64,000 nt of DNA from Panonychus citri (GCF_014898815.1 NW_026515513.1:744001-808000); one strand, 5' to 3'. Numbered from the stretch's first letter, positions 1 through 12,586 are shown. Made by a program: numbers and translations. The notes: generated by a model not told the origin, from the sequence alone.

Positions 1-1369
1 AATTCAGTATCACAAACTCAGATTGTATAACTTTTCCACTGAATTCATGGATTTTTTTCGCTCGAGCAGAAACTAATCGTGTTCAGTTTTGAACTAAATC
101 AAATTCTAACCTTTTTCAGTCTCGTCTGATTTTTGTTGGTGAAAATTATCTTCACGAGTTTCAGATTTCGGATAAAGTTTAATGCCCCTGAATACGAAAT
201 TGATAAGTTGTGAACGGTTTCAATCTAATGACTATCTTATTGGGGCTCATATTAAGTGTATATGAATTCGTTGGAGTAATTAGTCTTGAAGGATTAAATT
301 CACGAAGTGAACTTTAAATTGGGACTGAAAATCTTGGTGAAAGTGAAACAGTCTCGATATTGGACAGATCAAATAAGGCTAACTCGCTGAGTCCATTTCG
401 AGAAGAATTTTCTGATTGAGTCTATCAATACCCTACATAAGGCTTGATTGGGAATAGTGTCCGTAAAACTGGAAGGCCAACGACCAGAAACCAAAGGAAC
501 AATTAAAATTGATTCACAACATTTTTATTCATTTTTTCATATTTTTTGCAAATTCTTCAAGTTTTTCAAACTTTTTTTGCTTTGAAACATTGAAATTATT
601 TATGGAACTTGATCATATCCCGAATTAAATATACAAATATGGGAGTTTTAGTATGAATTCAGAGCTGAATTGAATCTGATTCCATGAAAAACCGATGAAA
701 GTTATGCAGAAACAATTTACTGATTTACTAATTTTGTCTGGATTTTTGCAAACTTTTAAAATGTGAGTTTTGTTACTCTTGATTAAATTAGTCAAATACT
801 TTAACTGAATTTAAGCTCATCAAATAAAATATAATTCAATTAACATCCCTTTCGACCAATGGAATATCTTCCTTAAATAGTTGAACTAATTATCAGATAT
901 TTGGTGCTGATTGTTGACGGAGATCAACTTCAATTCTTGAAAATTGTTGTTGAATTAATTGCTAAGATCTTGATATCAAAAAACACTCAAATCTCGTTTT
1001 AAGAACTTCACAACTAACAATCGCTATTAAATGAATTAGATTTATCAATTGTTAATTTGTTTCTCTTAGAATATCAAAAGAGCGATAGAACTTTTTCACT
1101 TTTTGAAAGACACGAAGATCATCATGTACAAATTATACATCTTATTGATTGAATTAACAGTTGAGATGAATGGTTGAAATGCAATTATTAGCTAAATTGT
1201 TTTATTGGTTATTAATATAAATTAGATCAATAATATTTTGGAAACATGATTTGGCCCTGAATATTTATCACCCAGATAAGAGAGAGAGAGAATGAGAGAG
1301 AGAGAGAGAAAAGAATGAGAGAAAAATAGAAAAGTATCATCCAATTTGGATAAATTTAAAGTGTAATGA
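1..1369. other. No gene seen; GA-rich microsatellite near the end
   Basis: All frames are broken by frequent stops and no conserved protein motif was recognised. A GA-rich simple repeat lies at about 1281-1312, just beyond the 3' end of PICK1. The first 460 bases are slightly less AT-rich than the rest and could be a decayed gene or transposon, but I could not identify it. Confidence 0.5.
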
Positions 1370-3231
1370 TTACTGAACAAAATTAGATGATGTTTCGGTG
1401 AGCAGATCTATGTTTTGTTGATTTTGTTGATGAAAATTATCCTCACAATATTCAGATTCTTCATTAGAATCTGAACTTATATCTTCTGGTAGATTGAATG
1501 AACAATTTGCACTTAGAGCAAGTTCAACAGGGAAAGATCGATGATCTTCAAAAAGTCTATGATATTCCATGTGAAGGTTTGACATTAATAGATTGAGTCT
1601 TTGTAATGCTGAGACGATATCCTGAACATGGCGAGAATCGAGTAGTTCAAGTTTTACCAGAACATCAGATCTTAATGAAGCAAATCTTTTCCGAGCCTCT
1701 TGTCTGCATCGTAAAACTAATCGATAATCATAATTTCCCGTTTCAACTCGATACAATGGATAATGTACCGTTGTACAATCAACCTCTTCGTCGTCCATTT
1801 CCTTTACTTTTAAACAATATGACTGAAAAGAACAATTAATGTTACATCCCAACAATTAACAATAATTTAATTCTTCTTACCAAGTATTCCATTTTAACAT
1901 CTCCATACTTTTTTATGGTTAAACGAGTATCGGGCACAGCTTTGTTTAGGAAAGTATTCAAATCTTCAACCAACTGAAATGCAATTAAAGTTTATCGTCA
2001 ATTAATTATCTTTTATATAGAGATAGAGAGAGAGAGAGAGGGTTCAGCTGTCGAGAATGATAATCAATGATAGTAATTATCAATTAATTGGTTGGCTTAC
2101 TGGTTTCATTTGACGAATCATTGTTGTTCCTTGTTTCTCTAATGATCGATGGACTTCACCAAATTGGATGAAAGCTCGACTTGATTCTGGATTAATATCT
2201 TTCACTCCGATCTCAGTGAATAAATCACCAAACGCTGCCAAAGGAAATCAGGAGAGAAACAAAAACGATAAATTGAATAAATATGAATGAATAAATTGAA
2301 TACGTAGACTTTAATCAAATCTAATCAGTACATACCCTTGTAAACATAGCACACTTCAAGATGAGCTTTTAGAAGATCTCGAGTTCGCTCAATTATACCT
2401 TTGTACATAAGCTCCATCAATTCGAGTTCTTCAAGTTTCCGTATCAAACTATCTGTAAAACAAAAGTACAATTTAGAATCAGTAAGAGTGACAAATTTTC
2501 CATGACAATTAATTTTCATGTTTTTCTTTTGCTCACCGTTACAAAGCATAGCTCGGCTAAGTCCTAATGCATCAGCAGTATCTGAACTCATCTTTTCACA
2601 GATACGATGTTTAACCTTTTTAAGGATAATATCCAAAGTTTTACCTTGCTTAGGATCAGCGTGTAGCTTATTATAGTTAAATGTTACAGATCCAGTCGAT
2701 TCTTTAATCATTTGAGCCACTTCAATCTTTGTTTTACCCTTAACACTGACTCCGTTAACACCAACAATTTCATCACCAGACTCAAGAGTTCCCTCACAAG
2801 CCACCGGTGTATTGTCAAATATCTGATTGAAAGTAACAAATAATAATAGAATAGTAACTAATTATTAACTATAAATGTTAACATAGTTTAATCTTAAGCG
2901 AAACAATTTACTTGGACTATGTAAATGCAGGGACAATTTGGTGCTCCACCGCCGATGCTGACGCCAATCATATTACGAGAGTCTTTTTCCAATGTTACAG
3001 TTCCGCTGGTTACCTTCATTCCTCTGAGGGGAAAAAAATGTGCGAGAAGAACAGAAAACATGACAATCAAGCATTTAATGAAATAAAATCAACCAATTAC
3101 CTTCTATCTTCAATCATACTGTCCAACCATATGTCATCATCTAAGTCAGGGTCATTTTCGGGGAGAAGATGATATTGGGTGAAACCGAAAACACTAGAAC
3201 CATCACTAGTTAATCCACCCGGCATGTCCAT
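1370..3231 (-). CDS. PICK1: PICK1-like PDZ and BAR domain protein
   Basis: PICK1 is a peripheral membrane scaffold that binds the C-termini of receptors and kinases with a PDZ domain and curved membrane with a BAR domain. I join seven exons, all with GT-AG signals: 3101-3231, 2912-3023, 2537-2822, 2336-2452, 2101-2234, 1881-1973 and 1370-1822. The PDZ part shows the carboxylate-loop region SIGGGAPNCPCIYIVQ and GDEIVGVNGVSVKGKTKIEV. It is followed by the family-typical ADPKQGKTLDIILKKVKHR and SSDTADALGLSRA. The BAR part includes YCLKVKEMDDEE and TGNYDYRLVLRCRQEARKRF, close to the vertebrate protein. The acidic C-terminus is Asn/Glu/Ser-rich. The start at 3231 reads MDMPGGLTSD, and no nearby alternative looked better. 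The gene points away from the TTF1-like gene across 651 bp, so the two may share a promoter region. Identity is strong; the N-terminal exon is the least certain part. Confidence 0.93.
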
Positions 3232-3882
3232 TAAATAATCAATGATTGGAATGATTAATTAGTCTATAAAGAGAAAGAGAAGAATAAATTATAAGACATC
3301 CAGTAAGAAGAAGAAAAAAAAGAGAAGAACAATCAAGTTTAAATGTAGAAAAAAAATGAGAGAAATTAATTACAAAGGAGGAAACAATAAGTGTCTCTTA
3401 CAGAGAGAGAGAGAGAGATGGAAATAGAAAAAGAGATGAAGCTCCTTTGGAGATTGAAATGAAATAATTTACTCAACATTCATCGTAACGGTTTGTTTGA
3501 ACGTGTTATCACATGATCGTAACATAGATTGTTAATTTAATTGTCACAGAGCGACACCACATGAAGCAGAACAATTAAAATTTAATTACAATCCAATGAG
3601 AGTTGGTTGGTAACAAGAAAGTAACGTTACCTTTAAACGAAACCGGTGTTGCCATGGTTACCAGGTTTTCTTCGCCTTTTGAATGTCCCGCCAGCGAAAA
3701 ATGTGAGATTTTAATGTAAACAAAATCTTTGAATTGTTTTTCTCATTGAATGTTAATTGTAAGGAGAAAAGAGATTTTTGTTTTATATTTTGTTTTTCTA
3801 TTTAAACTTTTTTGTTTCTATTTAATGTTTTTTTAATTAATTTGGTTGATTTTGGTTTGTGTAATGTTAAAGATTTTTTACT
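3232..3882. promoter_or_regulatory. Intergenic region between divergent PICK1 and TTF1-like genes
   Basis: This is the only DNA between two divergent start codons, so both promoters should lie in it. It contains a GA microsatellite (about 3402-3419) and a GC-richer patch at 3640-3700. No clear TATA box was seen for either gene. Confidence 0.4.
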
Positions 3883-4752
3883 ATGGATATAGGTGAAAAG
3901 CTGTTTTTTGATCATGATGAAGCTCCAATACTTCATCGGGTTTTCCCTGGGGTTAGAGCTCCATCATTGGAGAAACGGAAAATGTTTGAAGAAGAATATC
4001 AAATTGTAATTAGATCTGGTAAATTCTCGGAGAAAGAGGATAAAAGAATTATCCGTAATTATAATAAATTCATCAAAACTTGTGATCTAGTTGATGACGT
4101 TGTCACACGATGTGCGTTACTTGGTTTTGCTTTAGAGAATCCGGATGCCCAGGAAACTATTTCGTTAATTAAACAATTGGTTCAACCTTGTGGACTTTAT
4201 TTTCGTTTAGCTTATAAACTGCCAAATCGGACAATTTCATCGATCTATTCAAGAACTCGAAAATTATTCTGTCCATTCAGGAGAATTGGAGAAGTTGATT
4301 CAAAAACCAAAGAGGAAATGCTCGAATATGCTAAACGTGTTTATGGACAATTAAAACATTTATGGGCACATATGGCAAATAAATTTAATTGTGATCCACA
4401 AGGTATTAGGGCTAATGTGACATCTAAATTTGATTTTAAAAAAATGATGCCCTACAATTCTGGAAAATTCTCAATCAATGAAAACATTAGATTACTCGAT
4501 TCTATCTGTCGATTTTTGGAATTGGATCCTAAAGATTTGTCCGCTCAAATAATCAAGCAACGGAAAATGTTCTGGCCTGTGATCGCTCAAGGAGTTAAAA
4601 CCAGAGACAGTGTTTCTTGTTGGAGTCATGCAATTTCCAAAACATTACTGGGAAATCTATCGGCATGGAAAAGATCTTTGATCAAATGGAGAGCGAATCA
4701 AGCGAGGAAAGAACAAGCAAGACAAAAGGCCAATTGTACAGATTCAACCTAA
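3883..4752 (+). CDS. TTF1/REB1-like Myb (SANT) protein
   Basis: This is a single-exon gene for a 289-aa basic protein. The arrangement resembles the C-terminal Myb-like half of RNA polymerase I transcription termination factor 1. Near residues 46-66 is a Myb-like helix, GKFSEKEDKRIIRNYNKFI. Then comes LAYKLPNRTISSIYSRTRKLF (about 104-124), matching the TTF1 segment before its second repeat. A further repeat has tryptophan in LKHLWAHMANKF, and a last one begins GKFSINENIRLLDSICRFL and ends at a conserved-looking SCWSHAISK. In TTF1 these repeats bind the terminator of ribosomal RNA genes. The protein is much shorter than mammalian TTF1 because the long N-terminal part is missing. DMTF1 or another Myb-like factor is the main alternative. 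The start at 3883 is preceded by AT-rich leader, and the 3' end is a clean stop. Confidence 0.6.
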   Translation: MDIGEKLFFDHDEAPILHRVFPGVRAPSLEKRKMFEEEYQIVIRSGKFSEKEDKRIIRNYNKFIKTCDLVDDVVTRCALLGFALENPDAQETISLIKQLVQPCGLYFRLAYKLPNRTISSIYSRTRKLFCPFRRIGEVDSKTKEEMLEYAKRVYGQLKHLWAHMANKFNCDPQGIRANVTSKFDFKKMMPYNSGKFSINENIRLLDSICRFLELDPKDLSAQIIKQRKMFWPVIAQGVKTRDSVSCWSHAISKTLLGNLSAWKRSLIKWRANQARKEQARQKANCTDST

Positions 4753-5429
4753 CCAAAGACTTGCCAATAATTTGCCAAGAACAACAACTATCAGAGTTGT
4801 AATTAATTCCAATCATTATGACAATCAATATGAAAATCAATTGAAAACATTTTCATTTCTTTGTTGATGTAAATGCACGAGACGAAAAACAATTAAATTG
4901 CAATTCTTTTTCTTTAAAGGACACAAAACCAAGTCAATTTGTCACCTGAATTGAATAAAAAACAATCAACCGAAAATTAAACGAACCAAATTGAATGAAA
5001 AATCAATCGAGAAATTACAATTAACAGTTGGAAAAATTTTCTTTTTTTATTTGAGGCGCGAAAATTTGAGAAAAGAAAAGAAAAGAAAATTTTGTTGTCA
5101 AGTGAACTCAACATGTGTCAGCGAGTTTAATTTCATTTCAGTTGATAGAAAAGCTTTTTAATTGCGATTTTATGTATTTTTAATTGTTCTTTTAATCTAA
5201 ATTAAGTTGATTGGTAAAAATAACAAGGTAAGTTGTGTTCGGTTGTAATTCAATCTAAATTCAACCTTTGTCTTTGTTGGTTTCATCTTGTCGGTCACTT
5301 TGTTGGTCTATTTATTGTTTCTGTTTATTGTTGTATTTTAATTTTAATTTGGTTTGTGATTTAATTTTTTCTTAATTTGATTTTAGGCCTATTGGGTAAG
5401 GTTTTTCTTTCTCTCCCTGGTGAATCGGA
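4753..5429. other. Intergenic; probable 5' leader intron of ORC3
   Basis: No ORF of note. A good splice donor (AAGGTAAGT at about 5225-5233) and an acceptor (GATTTTAG ending about 5387) would remove a 5'-untranslated intron ahead of ORC3. The rest is AT-rich. Confidence 0.35.
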
Positions 5430-7644
5430 ATGGCTGATATTGTTGATCTTGGTTGGTTGTCCTCATCTGCAGCTCATACATACAAAGTATATAAACCAAA
5501 GAAGGCAACTAAAAGTAACCAAATTGTTTCCAATATAATTGGTGATGATATTTATGAACAATATATTAGAAAATTGAATGAAACCTATGCCAAAAATGAG
5601 AGAGATTTATTTTATGACCTTGCTGAACAATTAAAGGAATATGTTTTCCAGGTCAATGAGATTTATACCTCGGCAAGTGAAACTGCTTTTCAGGATATTC
5701 AATGTGCCATCGTTACCATGTCGATTAATATAAAAGGATTAGATTGTCTCTATGAAATGTTGTTCAAGGAGATTGAAGATTTTATAACAATGAGACTAAT
5801 CATCAACTCTGATAGAGTTAAATGTGTCTCCGATTTTGTCAAAATCCTACAAGAAAATCTATTCCAATACCTGGACTTACCTGAATGCGAAATCCCTTGC
5901 TGTTTATATAGTTTAACTGCCGATTTCTATCATAGTAATTATTTTCCCTTCTCTTTTAATTGTTATGGATGAAAATTCAATACTAATCGATTTCTCTTTT
6001 TCTCTTGGTTTTTTGTTTATTCTTCTAGATAATCTCAATTCGAAACTTCCTTTGGTCATTGTTTTTGAAGATTTTGACTGTTTTAATCTAAACCTATTAA
6101 GTGACCTGTTGATTTTAATCCACGAGAATCTCGAGAAAATGCCGTGTCTTTTGATCTGTTGCCAATCAACTGACATTTTACCTCTCAACTTACGCCTTCC
6201 CTCTAAGGCCACAAATCATTTAGCCGTTTCCTCCTTTTCATTTCAATCGACCCATGATTTTTTCACCAAATTAATTGAAGACATTTGCTGGGACAATGAT
6301 TCATCTTTTAAATTAGGACCAAAAACAATCTCTCATCTAACCGATGTCTACAAACTTTGGGATACCTCGCTTATTGGTGCCTTTCGACGTGTAAAATTTT
6401 GTGTATTTGAACATTTCTATAACAAGAGATATGCCAAACTTTGCTGTCCTACAGATGAACTTGACAATGTCATTGCCAATTTAACCGACGAGGATTTGAT
6501 CTCAATTAGAAATTTACCTTCTCTAGAGAAAATCGACCTACCCAAGGAAGACAATGCCTTCAAATCAATGCTACGCGAAGAGTTGATCAAATTTTCTGAC
6601 CTTTTTGTTGGAATACAACATGAATTGAAATTCTACCACCATCTTAAAGAGCTGTTATATCCAAAGGAAACCTTTACTTACCTCATGAGCACTTGGATAA
6701 CTTTCCTTAGTTCAGAAAAATTATCAGAATCTGAAGATTGTTACTTCCTTGGTGATACATTTCTTAAACTTGAAAGTGACCAAATAATTAATCTAATGGG
6801 TCGACTATCAAAGTTTGAGGAAAGTGGTTATTCTGATATCTACAAGGCTCTGAATGAACATTTCAAAGATTTCGACAGTAAAATTAAGACCGAACCATTG
6901 GCAATCTTGGAGTCAACTGAAAACAAGGCCACTGATCCCCAAAAGCGAACCCGAGCCAGCCACGGAATAAACTCACCTCGAAAACCTCCGACCCTGGATC
7001 GTTTTGCACTCGCGAATGCGTTAAAACAAAAGGCTGCAGAGCAAACTACGAAAATCGATAAACTGAAAAAATGGCAACAGGGTTTTCTCGATACTCTAAA
7101 AAAACAATTGGACAAAATTGCGAACCCTTTATATGCACCATTTCATGAGATATTTTTCTTTGACGACGTTTCTCTTGTTAAACAATTCAGTTTACCAGCA
7201 GTCCGAACCGATATTCTTGACGCTCTTGCAAGTCCAGAGAAAATTTTAAATTGTAAATGTTGCAAAGATGGAATTGGTCCAAACACTCCTGATATATCGA
7301 TTACCTATTCAATCTATTGTGACAGTCTTCGAGTAATTAATCTTAAAAAGTGTTATGATATTTTTAAACAATTAATCGCACAACCAGAAACCACTCGTGC
7401 ATCACCAAGAAAAAGAGCCAGAAAAGAGCCAAAAAAAGAGGACGAGAAACAGATTCTTGCTCGATTCATCAATTCCATCATGGATCTAGAATATTTAGGA
7501 CTTTTACGAGCTCATCCAAGGAAAATCGACCATGTCGAAAGACTAGTCTGGCCAGTGAATGTCCACACCACCACCACCGATGGTTCCGAATCAGATGAAC
7601 AACTGAGCAAAAATTTCAACTCCATAAGCATCAACAACAACTGA
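5430..7644 (+). CDS. ORC3: Origin recognition complex subunit 3
   Basis: ORC3 is a core subunit of the six-protein complex that marks replication origins in the nucleus and helps load the MCM helicase. Two exons, 5430-5934 and 6029-7644, join in frame across a 94-bp intron to give about 705 residues, the usual length for animal ORC3. The degenerate AAA+ region contains KLPLVIVFEDFDCFNLNLLS (Walker-B-like) and SFSFQSTHDFFTKLIED. The family-typical DTSLIGAFRRVKFCVFEHFY then leads into the helical insert. A basic segment (PRKRARKEPKKED) precedes the C-terminal MDLEYLGLLRAHPRKIDHVERLVWP, which matches the winged-helix end of the family. The start codon sits directly in the last leader exon. The downstream reading frame ends in a Ser/Asn-rich tail, and a possible polyadenylation hexamer is near 7816. 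Confidence 0.92.
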
Positions 7645-8058
7645 TCATGAAATTTTTTCATTTTAACTTCAATTCAATTCCAAATTTTATTTACCTGCTT
7701 GACCAATTCTCCTGACCAGTTACTTTGAATATTTTAACTACATACTTTTATACTTGCTATTAATTAGTACAAATACATTCATGTTGCCTCTACTGATGAA
7801 TATCCGACCTTGTTAATAAACAACAATTAAATCAAAGGAAAAAAAATCCACACTGATATTAGTTGAAATTTATCCATAAGCAGACATTTTAATTGTAAAG
7901 TGATGGTTTTTTTAAGTTAGCAAATTATGATTGTTGTTACAATACTCATGTTCATAGAAATGAATGAATTTTGCTGAAATGAGACTATGTTGGCAGCTAA
8001 TGATGTTACGATTATGATAAATTGTCATCTCATCGATAATGAAATCAACTGATTCAAT
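7645..8058. other. 3' intergenic region between convergent genes
   Basis: AT-rich spacer holding the 3' ends of ORC3 and of the Ser-rich membrane protein gene. A possible AATAAA polyadenylation signal for ORC3 lies near 7816. Nothing else was recognised. Confidence 0.4.
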
Positions 8059-9669
8059 TCACGGATTGTAACCACTTTGGTAACCAGTTCCATCCATGTT
8101 GGGAGCTTCTTGGTCTGAGAAATGAACAGAGAAACAAATAGAAACATGATTAGATTATTGGTAAACAATTGAAATCGATTAGATTACAATTGACTCTGTT
8201 AATTAGCCAACAAAAGAAAAGCAAACAATCAATTTAATTGTATTAACTTTCATCTAATATGAGATGAAACAAGTTACCGGTCAATTTAACTGTAAGGCAA
8301 AAACCTGATTCCTTGAAAAAGTTGTTTGATTACCTAAACTAGTTAATCTCAAGGTTAATTTGTGTGTGTAATTTAATTTGATTTTTTTCCCATCTTCATT
8401 GATAATTAGATAATCAAGAAAATTGTTTGATGAGATGAATTTTAAAATAATTTAACCAAACAATAACTGCTAACAATTTGATGACATTTGGTTGATTTGC
8501 TTTATCTTCCAACCATTAGGAGAAATAATTTGATTCCTCAAGGGGTAAATTAGTTAATTGTATCAATGGTGATGTTAATTGTTGAAAACTAAACTATTTA
8601 TTGATTTTATTTCAAATGTATGAAAAAAAAGGTATGGCAACAATTTGGTTTCGTTTTCGTGTCACGTTCAGTAATTTAAGAAGATTGATTCTTGAAGAGG
8701 TTTAGTTAATCGTTAGAAATTAATTAGATATAATCATTACCAACTAGTCTCTCCGATTGTCGTCTTGCTTTCCAAACCTTGAATCCCTTGAGTCCTTTGA
8801 CGAAACCAAAGATCAAAAGTCCGACGAGAATTAGGCCAACCACAACTGCACCGACGATTTCAAAGATGAAAACTGTAAGTCCACTTCTGTTGATTGGGAA
8901 GATTTAATTGTGATTAGATTTTCTCTTTTTCTGTTTGTTTGGTTGATTAGTTTTTAATTATTTGGATTTACTTACGATGAGGATGATCCATTTTCTAATT
9001 CCTCGATTTCTCGATCGTCTTTTCGAAGTCTTTCAACTGCTCGGTTCATCATGTCACCGATTCGATTGAATTTATTCCAAATTTGATCATATGAACTTTC
9101 TGATTCCTCATGAGATCGACCACGTCTTGGTGAATTATCTGATGAACGCTCAGATGATTCAGAAGAAGATGATGAAGATTCGGAGGCAGAAACATCGGAA
9201 GATTCAGATTTTCCTGAAGATTCACTTGTAGATTCAGTTTCACTTGATTTTCGCTCTGATTCTGATCGGTCACTTGATTCACCTCGGCTTGAGGAGTCTT
9301 CGTGACTTGATGGTCCATCATGGCTGCTTGATGAATCATGATGATCACTTGAACCATGATCACTACTATCATGATGTTCAGGTCCACTTCCAGGTCCATC
9401 GTGTCGAGGAATTACAATGATATCATCACCTCGATGCTTATCCATGGCTTCCCAGACCTCAGATAAAACTCTGGCTTCGTCGTCCTCATGTCGTGGGTAA
9501 CATGAAACTGTTCACAATTACAAACGATAAGAAAAAATTTGATTAGTAACCTCTTTTAGTATTTCACCAACTCGCACGAGCAAACTAAGCATCAGAATTA
9601 CGTGAGATCTATGGATGAGCACTCACCTTGTGTGACAATCAAACACGCTAATAAAATTACACGCATCAT
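8059..9669 (-). CDS. Ser-rich single-pass membrane protein, unknown
   Basis: Four exons (9627-9669, 8976-9507, 8741-8886, 8059-8114) join in frame to about 258 residues. Exon 1 encodes a short hydrophobic signal peptide, MMRVILLACLIVTQ. The secreted part is dominated by Ser, Asp, Glu and His (about residues 45-150, with HDSS and SESS runs) and should be heavily O-glycosylated or highly charged. A predicted amphipathic helix (IWNKFNRIGDMMNRAVERL) lies just before the membrane. The membrane helix is GLTVFIFEIVGAVVVGLILV, followed by a basic stop-transfer stretch (KGLKGFKVWKARRQ) and a short tail ending SGYNP. The topology resembles syndecan or mucin-like proteins, but the EFYA tail of syndecan is absent. 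I do not recognise a family. Low-complexity sequence inflates apparent similarity, so function stays open. Confidence 0.7.
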
Positions 9670-10789
9670 TATTGTGAAAAGATTAAAACTATCAAAATGA
9701 GAACAAAAAAAAATCAAAAAGTTTTCCTGTTACGATAAAAGCGTCAAGACCAAAGGTACAAAATCAGTTGAACTGACAAAGATTCCAGTGGATTGAACTG
9801 AAAGAAAAATGGACGATTGTAAGAGAAAGAGAGATAGAGAGATAAAGAGAGAGAGAGAGAGAAGATGATGATGAAGATGATGAAGATGATGAGGATGATG
9901 AAAAACAAAGATGAAAGGTGGACCAGAGTAATAATAAGACGAAAGAAAGTAACAAGGCAAATGTTCATAAGACCAGTTTACAGAATCGTAAAATCCTTGA
10001 AGATTTTGTCTTCCTATCATCTTGCTTCTTTCTTTTTCTCTTTCTTTTTCTGCCCTAGGTTCTTGTGTACCTCAATTCAGGTACAATCTTAACCAGTACA
10101 AGCCCATTTCAAGGTCACTTTTCCTTAAAACCAGAGACGGCACATAAACAAGTCCAAAACCTGACTAATCCTCTCAGACTCCTGGTAACATTTCTAGAAT
10201 CTGTAAATTTAGTTTAGTAGGAACAGACAAACAAACAATTAAATCGTATTTCAATTTATAATAGACAATTTAATCAAAAATTATTCTAATACTTTAATTT
10301 CTTTTTATTGATTCTATTTAATTGTAATTCAATTCTGATGCCATCTAAATATTATTTGATCATTTTAAGTTTAGTTTCAACAAAATTGTAGAGAAATTTT
10401 TCTCTCTATTGCCTGGAGGCTTTTTCTGTTTTTCTTACCTTTTTCTTGTTCCCAATGACCCCAACTGACCACTACTTTTGTTTCAAAGCTTTTACTGGTA
10501 AATATTTGCTGACCAATAAGATTGTTTATCGTTGATTGTAACAGATTAACTTATTAACTATTGACCATCAATAGTTGAGACATTTTTGACTATTTCAATT
10601 TACTAATGACAATTTACAGATATGATAATACTTCATCAAAGTTTCACAATGATCTCACATCTGACAATTTCATAATTATAACATAAACTTGAAATTTTCA
10701 CAATTTCCAATTTAAATTATAATTGTTACCAATTAGTTAATTAGTAATCATTTGTTACAATTATCAAACTTTTGTTGAATCGCATATCA
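9670..10789. other. Intergenic; microsatellites
   Basis: Upstream of the Ser-rich gene. It contains a GA repeat (about 9843-9863) directly followed by a GATGATGAA-type trinucleotide repeat (about 9863-9902). The short ORFs here are translations of these repeats. No gene supported. Confidence 0.5.
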
Positions 10790-10948
10790 AGTTGTTTAAG
10801 ACTCACTCAAGAGATGTCACTATGGCCATTTTAATTGTAAATGAATAAAAAGTTTTTCAACTTCGACTTAATTTGATTAACACGAATCAGATAATGATTT
10901 TCATCTCATTTGAATAAATAACGGCTAAGATAAATTAATTTTTCTGAG
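10790..10948. repeat. Direct repeat, copy A
   Basis: About 159 bp, roughly 88% identical by eye to 11660-11816 in the same orientation. Shared anchors include GAGATG(T/C)CACTATG and ATTTGATTAACA. The copy ends at TTTCTGAG, a few bases before the chitinase-derived fragment begins. Confidence 0.8.
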
Positions 10949-10955
10949 ATTTAAG

Positions 10956-11179
10956 ACCCGAAGACAGGTCAAACTTTGCCCTTTTCCTCAAAGATTTAAG
11001 TTCACCTTTCAAGCCCAAAGGTTACCTAAGACTTATTGACCGCTGCCGTTTCGGCCAGAAAGTGGAACATGAATCCAGCCTATGCACTAAACTAATTCAC
11101 CAGCAATCAAATTAACAGCCAAATGACAATCTATTAGGCACCACGACTATATCAATGTGGTATCAGGGTGGTTTGGGTC
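10956..11179 (+). pseudogene. Chitinase gene fragment with retained intron
   Basis: This stretch matches 13766-14018 of the intact chitinase gene, in the same orientation. It covers the end of exon 2 (the ACCCGAAGACAGGTCAAACT region onward), a shortened copy of the intron, and the start of exon 3 including CGACTATATCAATGTG. Because intron sequence is present, it arose from genomic DNA, not from mRNA. It carries insertions, substitutions and deletions (for example an extra AGAC within the sequence for the LLTAAVSAG region, and loss of the end of exon 2), so it cannot encode a working protein. No upstream or downstream chitinase exons accompany it. Confidence 0.9.
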
Positions 11180-11659
11180 TTACCTGTTCCTCTGTCTGAT
11201 TTTTTTTCTATTTTTACCTTTTTTTCTTTCTTTCTCTCTTGTCGATAAAGTTGTTGAGACTAAATGGAAGAGGAAAATGAATCGTAAAAAAGAGCCATCG
11301 AATAATAAGAAATCGGTCTAGGCTTGATACGCATTTTTTTCAGAGATAAACAGCGCTCGAATTAAAAAGGAAAATAGATCAGCTTCTTTCGGAGAAGTAT
11401 CAAAAATTGTGGCCTCAGAATGAGAATCCTTATCCATTGAAGGGAAAGCAGTATACAAACGGAAGGCAGAAGTGACCAAGAATGACCCATTGCTCGTATA
11501 TCGATCCGTTTCGCGCCACGACTGTTGCTAGAACGAATAATAATAGTATAAACAATCAACTCAGCAATAATCAAACCATCCAAAACAATTTAAAACGATA
11601 TGGACCAATTGTAATTCAAATAATTATTAGAAATCAATTGTTGCGACAAAATGAATTTG
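11180..11659. other. Unidentified sequence between the chitinase fragment and repeat copy B
   Basis: About 480 bp with poly-T/C tracts near 11200-11240 and a somewhat GC-richer part at 11290-11540. Short ORFs on both strands show no recognisable domain. Confidence 0.3.
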
Positions 11660-11816
11660 AATTGTTCAAGACTCGCCCAAGAGATGCCACTATGATCATT
11701 TTAATTGTAAATAAAAAAGTTTTTTCAACTTTGACTTAATTTGATTAACATGAATCAGAAAATAATTTTCATCTCATTTGAATAAATAACAACAAAGATG
11801 AATTAATTTTTCTAAG
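11660..11816. repeat. Direct repeat, copy B
   Basis: Second copy of the repeat at 10790-10948. The two copies bracket about 710 bp that includes the chitinase fragment. Confidence 0.8.
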
Positions 11817-12586
11817 TTGTCTTTTCAAAATAATCAAGTAACACTTACGCTAAATCAAAGTAATTTATAATCTAGACAATAAATGCAAAGTTTATAAATA
11901 AATTATCTATAAACAATTAACCACAAAACTTGGTTAATCAACTTTGAACTCAAGTTTATGGACTAACAATTAATAAATAAATTGTTATTTCTGGTTAAAA
12001 ATGAATCACAAAACTGACAAAGAAATGCAAAAAAAAAAGTTAATTGTAATTGAATTTCAAGGTAATAGTAGGAAGCAAATGAAGTGGAAGGTAACGCCTG
12101 AGGCAATTAATGAATTGTAAATGATAATATGATCAGTTATTTTCACCGTTACTTGTAAATATACAAACAAGAAGGTAAAAAATTGTTTATATAATAAGAC
12201 AAAAAAATGTATCGCCCAAAGTTGAATAGCCTCATGAACAAAAAGAAAGTAAAGGTTGTGATACCTGTCTACATGATGATGAATAAGTGAGAGAGAGAGA
12301 GAAAGAGATAAAAGTAAGATGATGATCAGGATGATAATTCTTAAGCTTCTTCTTCCTGTCTTCCTATTGCCCTCACACTCGCCCAAACATCCAGAGGTAA
12401 AAAGGTGATGAGATAGATGAAAATGAACATGATGATGAGGAAGAAGATGAAGATGATTATTATGATCATGATCATGAGACGGAAGAGAAAGTCATTTTAT
12501 CCTTATCAACTTCATGGGGATGATGAAGATAAAGAAGATGAAATTTTTCATCGAGTGAGAGAGAAAGTCTATTCAGCGGTCAAGTG

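Noticed and set aside
8059..9669. Syndecan identity for the Ser-rich membrane protein
   Set aside because: Topology fits but the diagnostic cytoplasmic tail ending EFYA is absent; the tail ends SGYNP.
9730..10020. Several overlapping ORFs rich in Ser, Leu, His or Met
   Set aside because: They are translations of GA and GATGATGAA simple repeats in all frames, without splice context or family resemblance.
10790..11816. Long terminal repeats of a retrotransposon
   Set aside because: The repeats are short, differ from each other, lack TG...CA ends, and the interior has no primer site or polymerase, only a gene fragment.
12057..12386. 109-codon ORF on the minus strand
   Set aside because: Low-complexity, driven by a GA tract and AT-rich sequence; no domain and no supporting exons.
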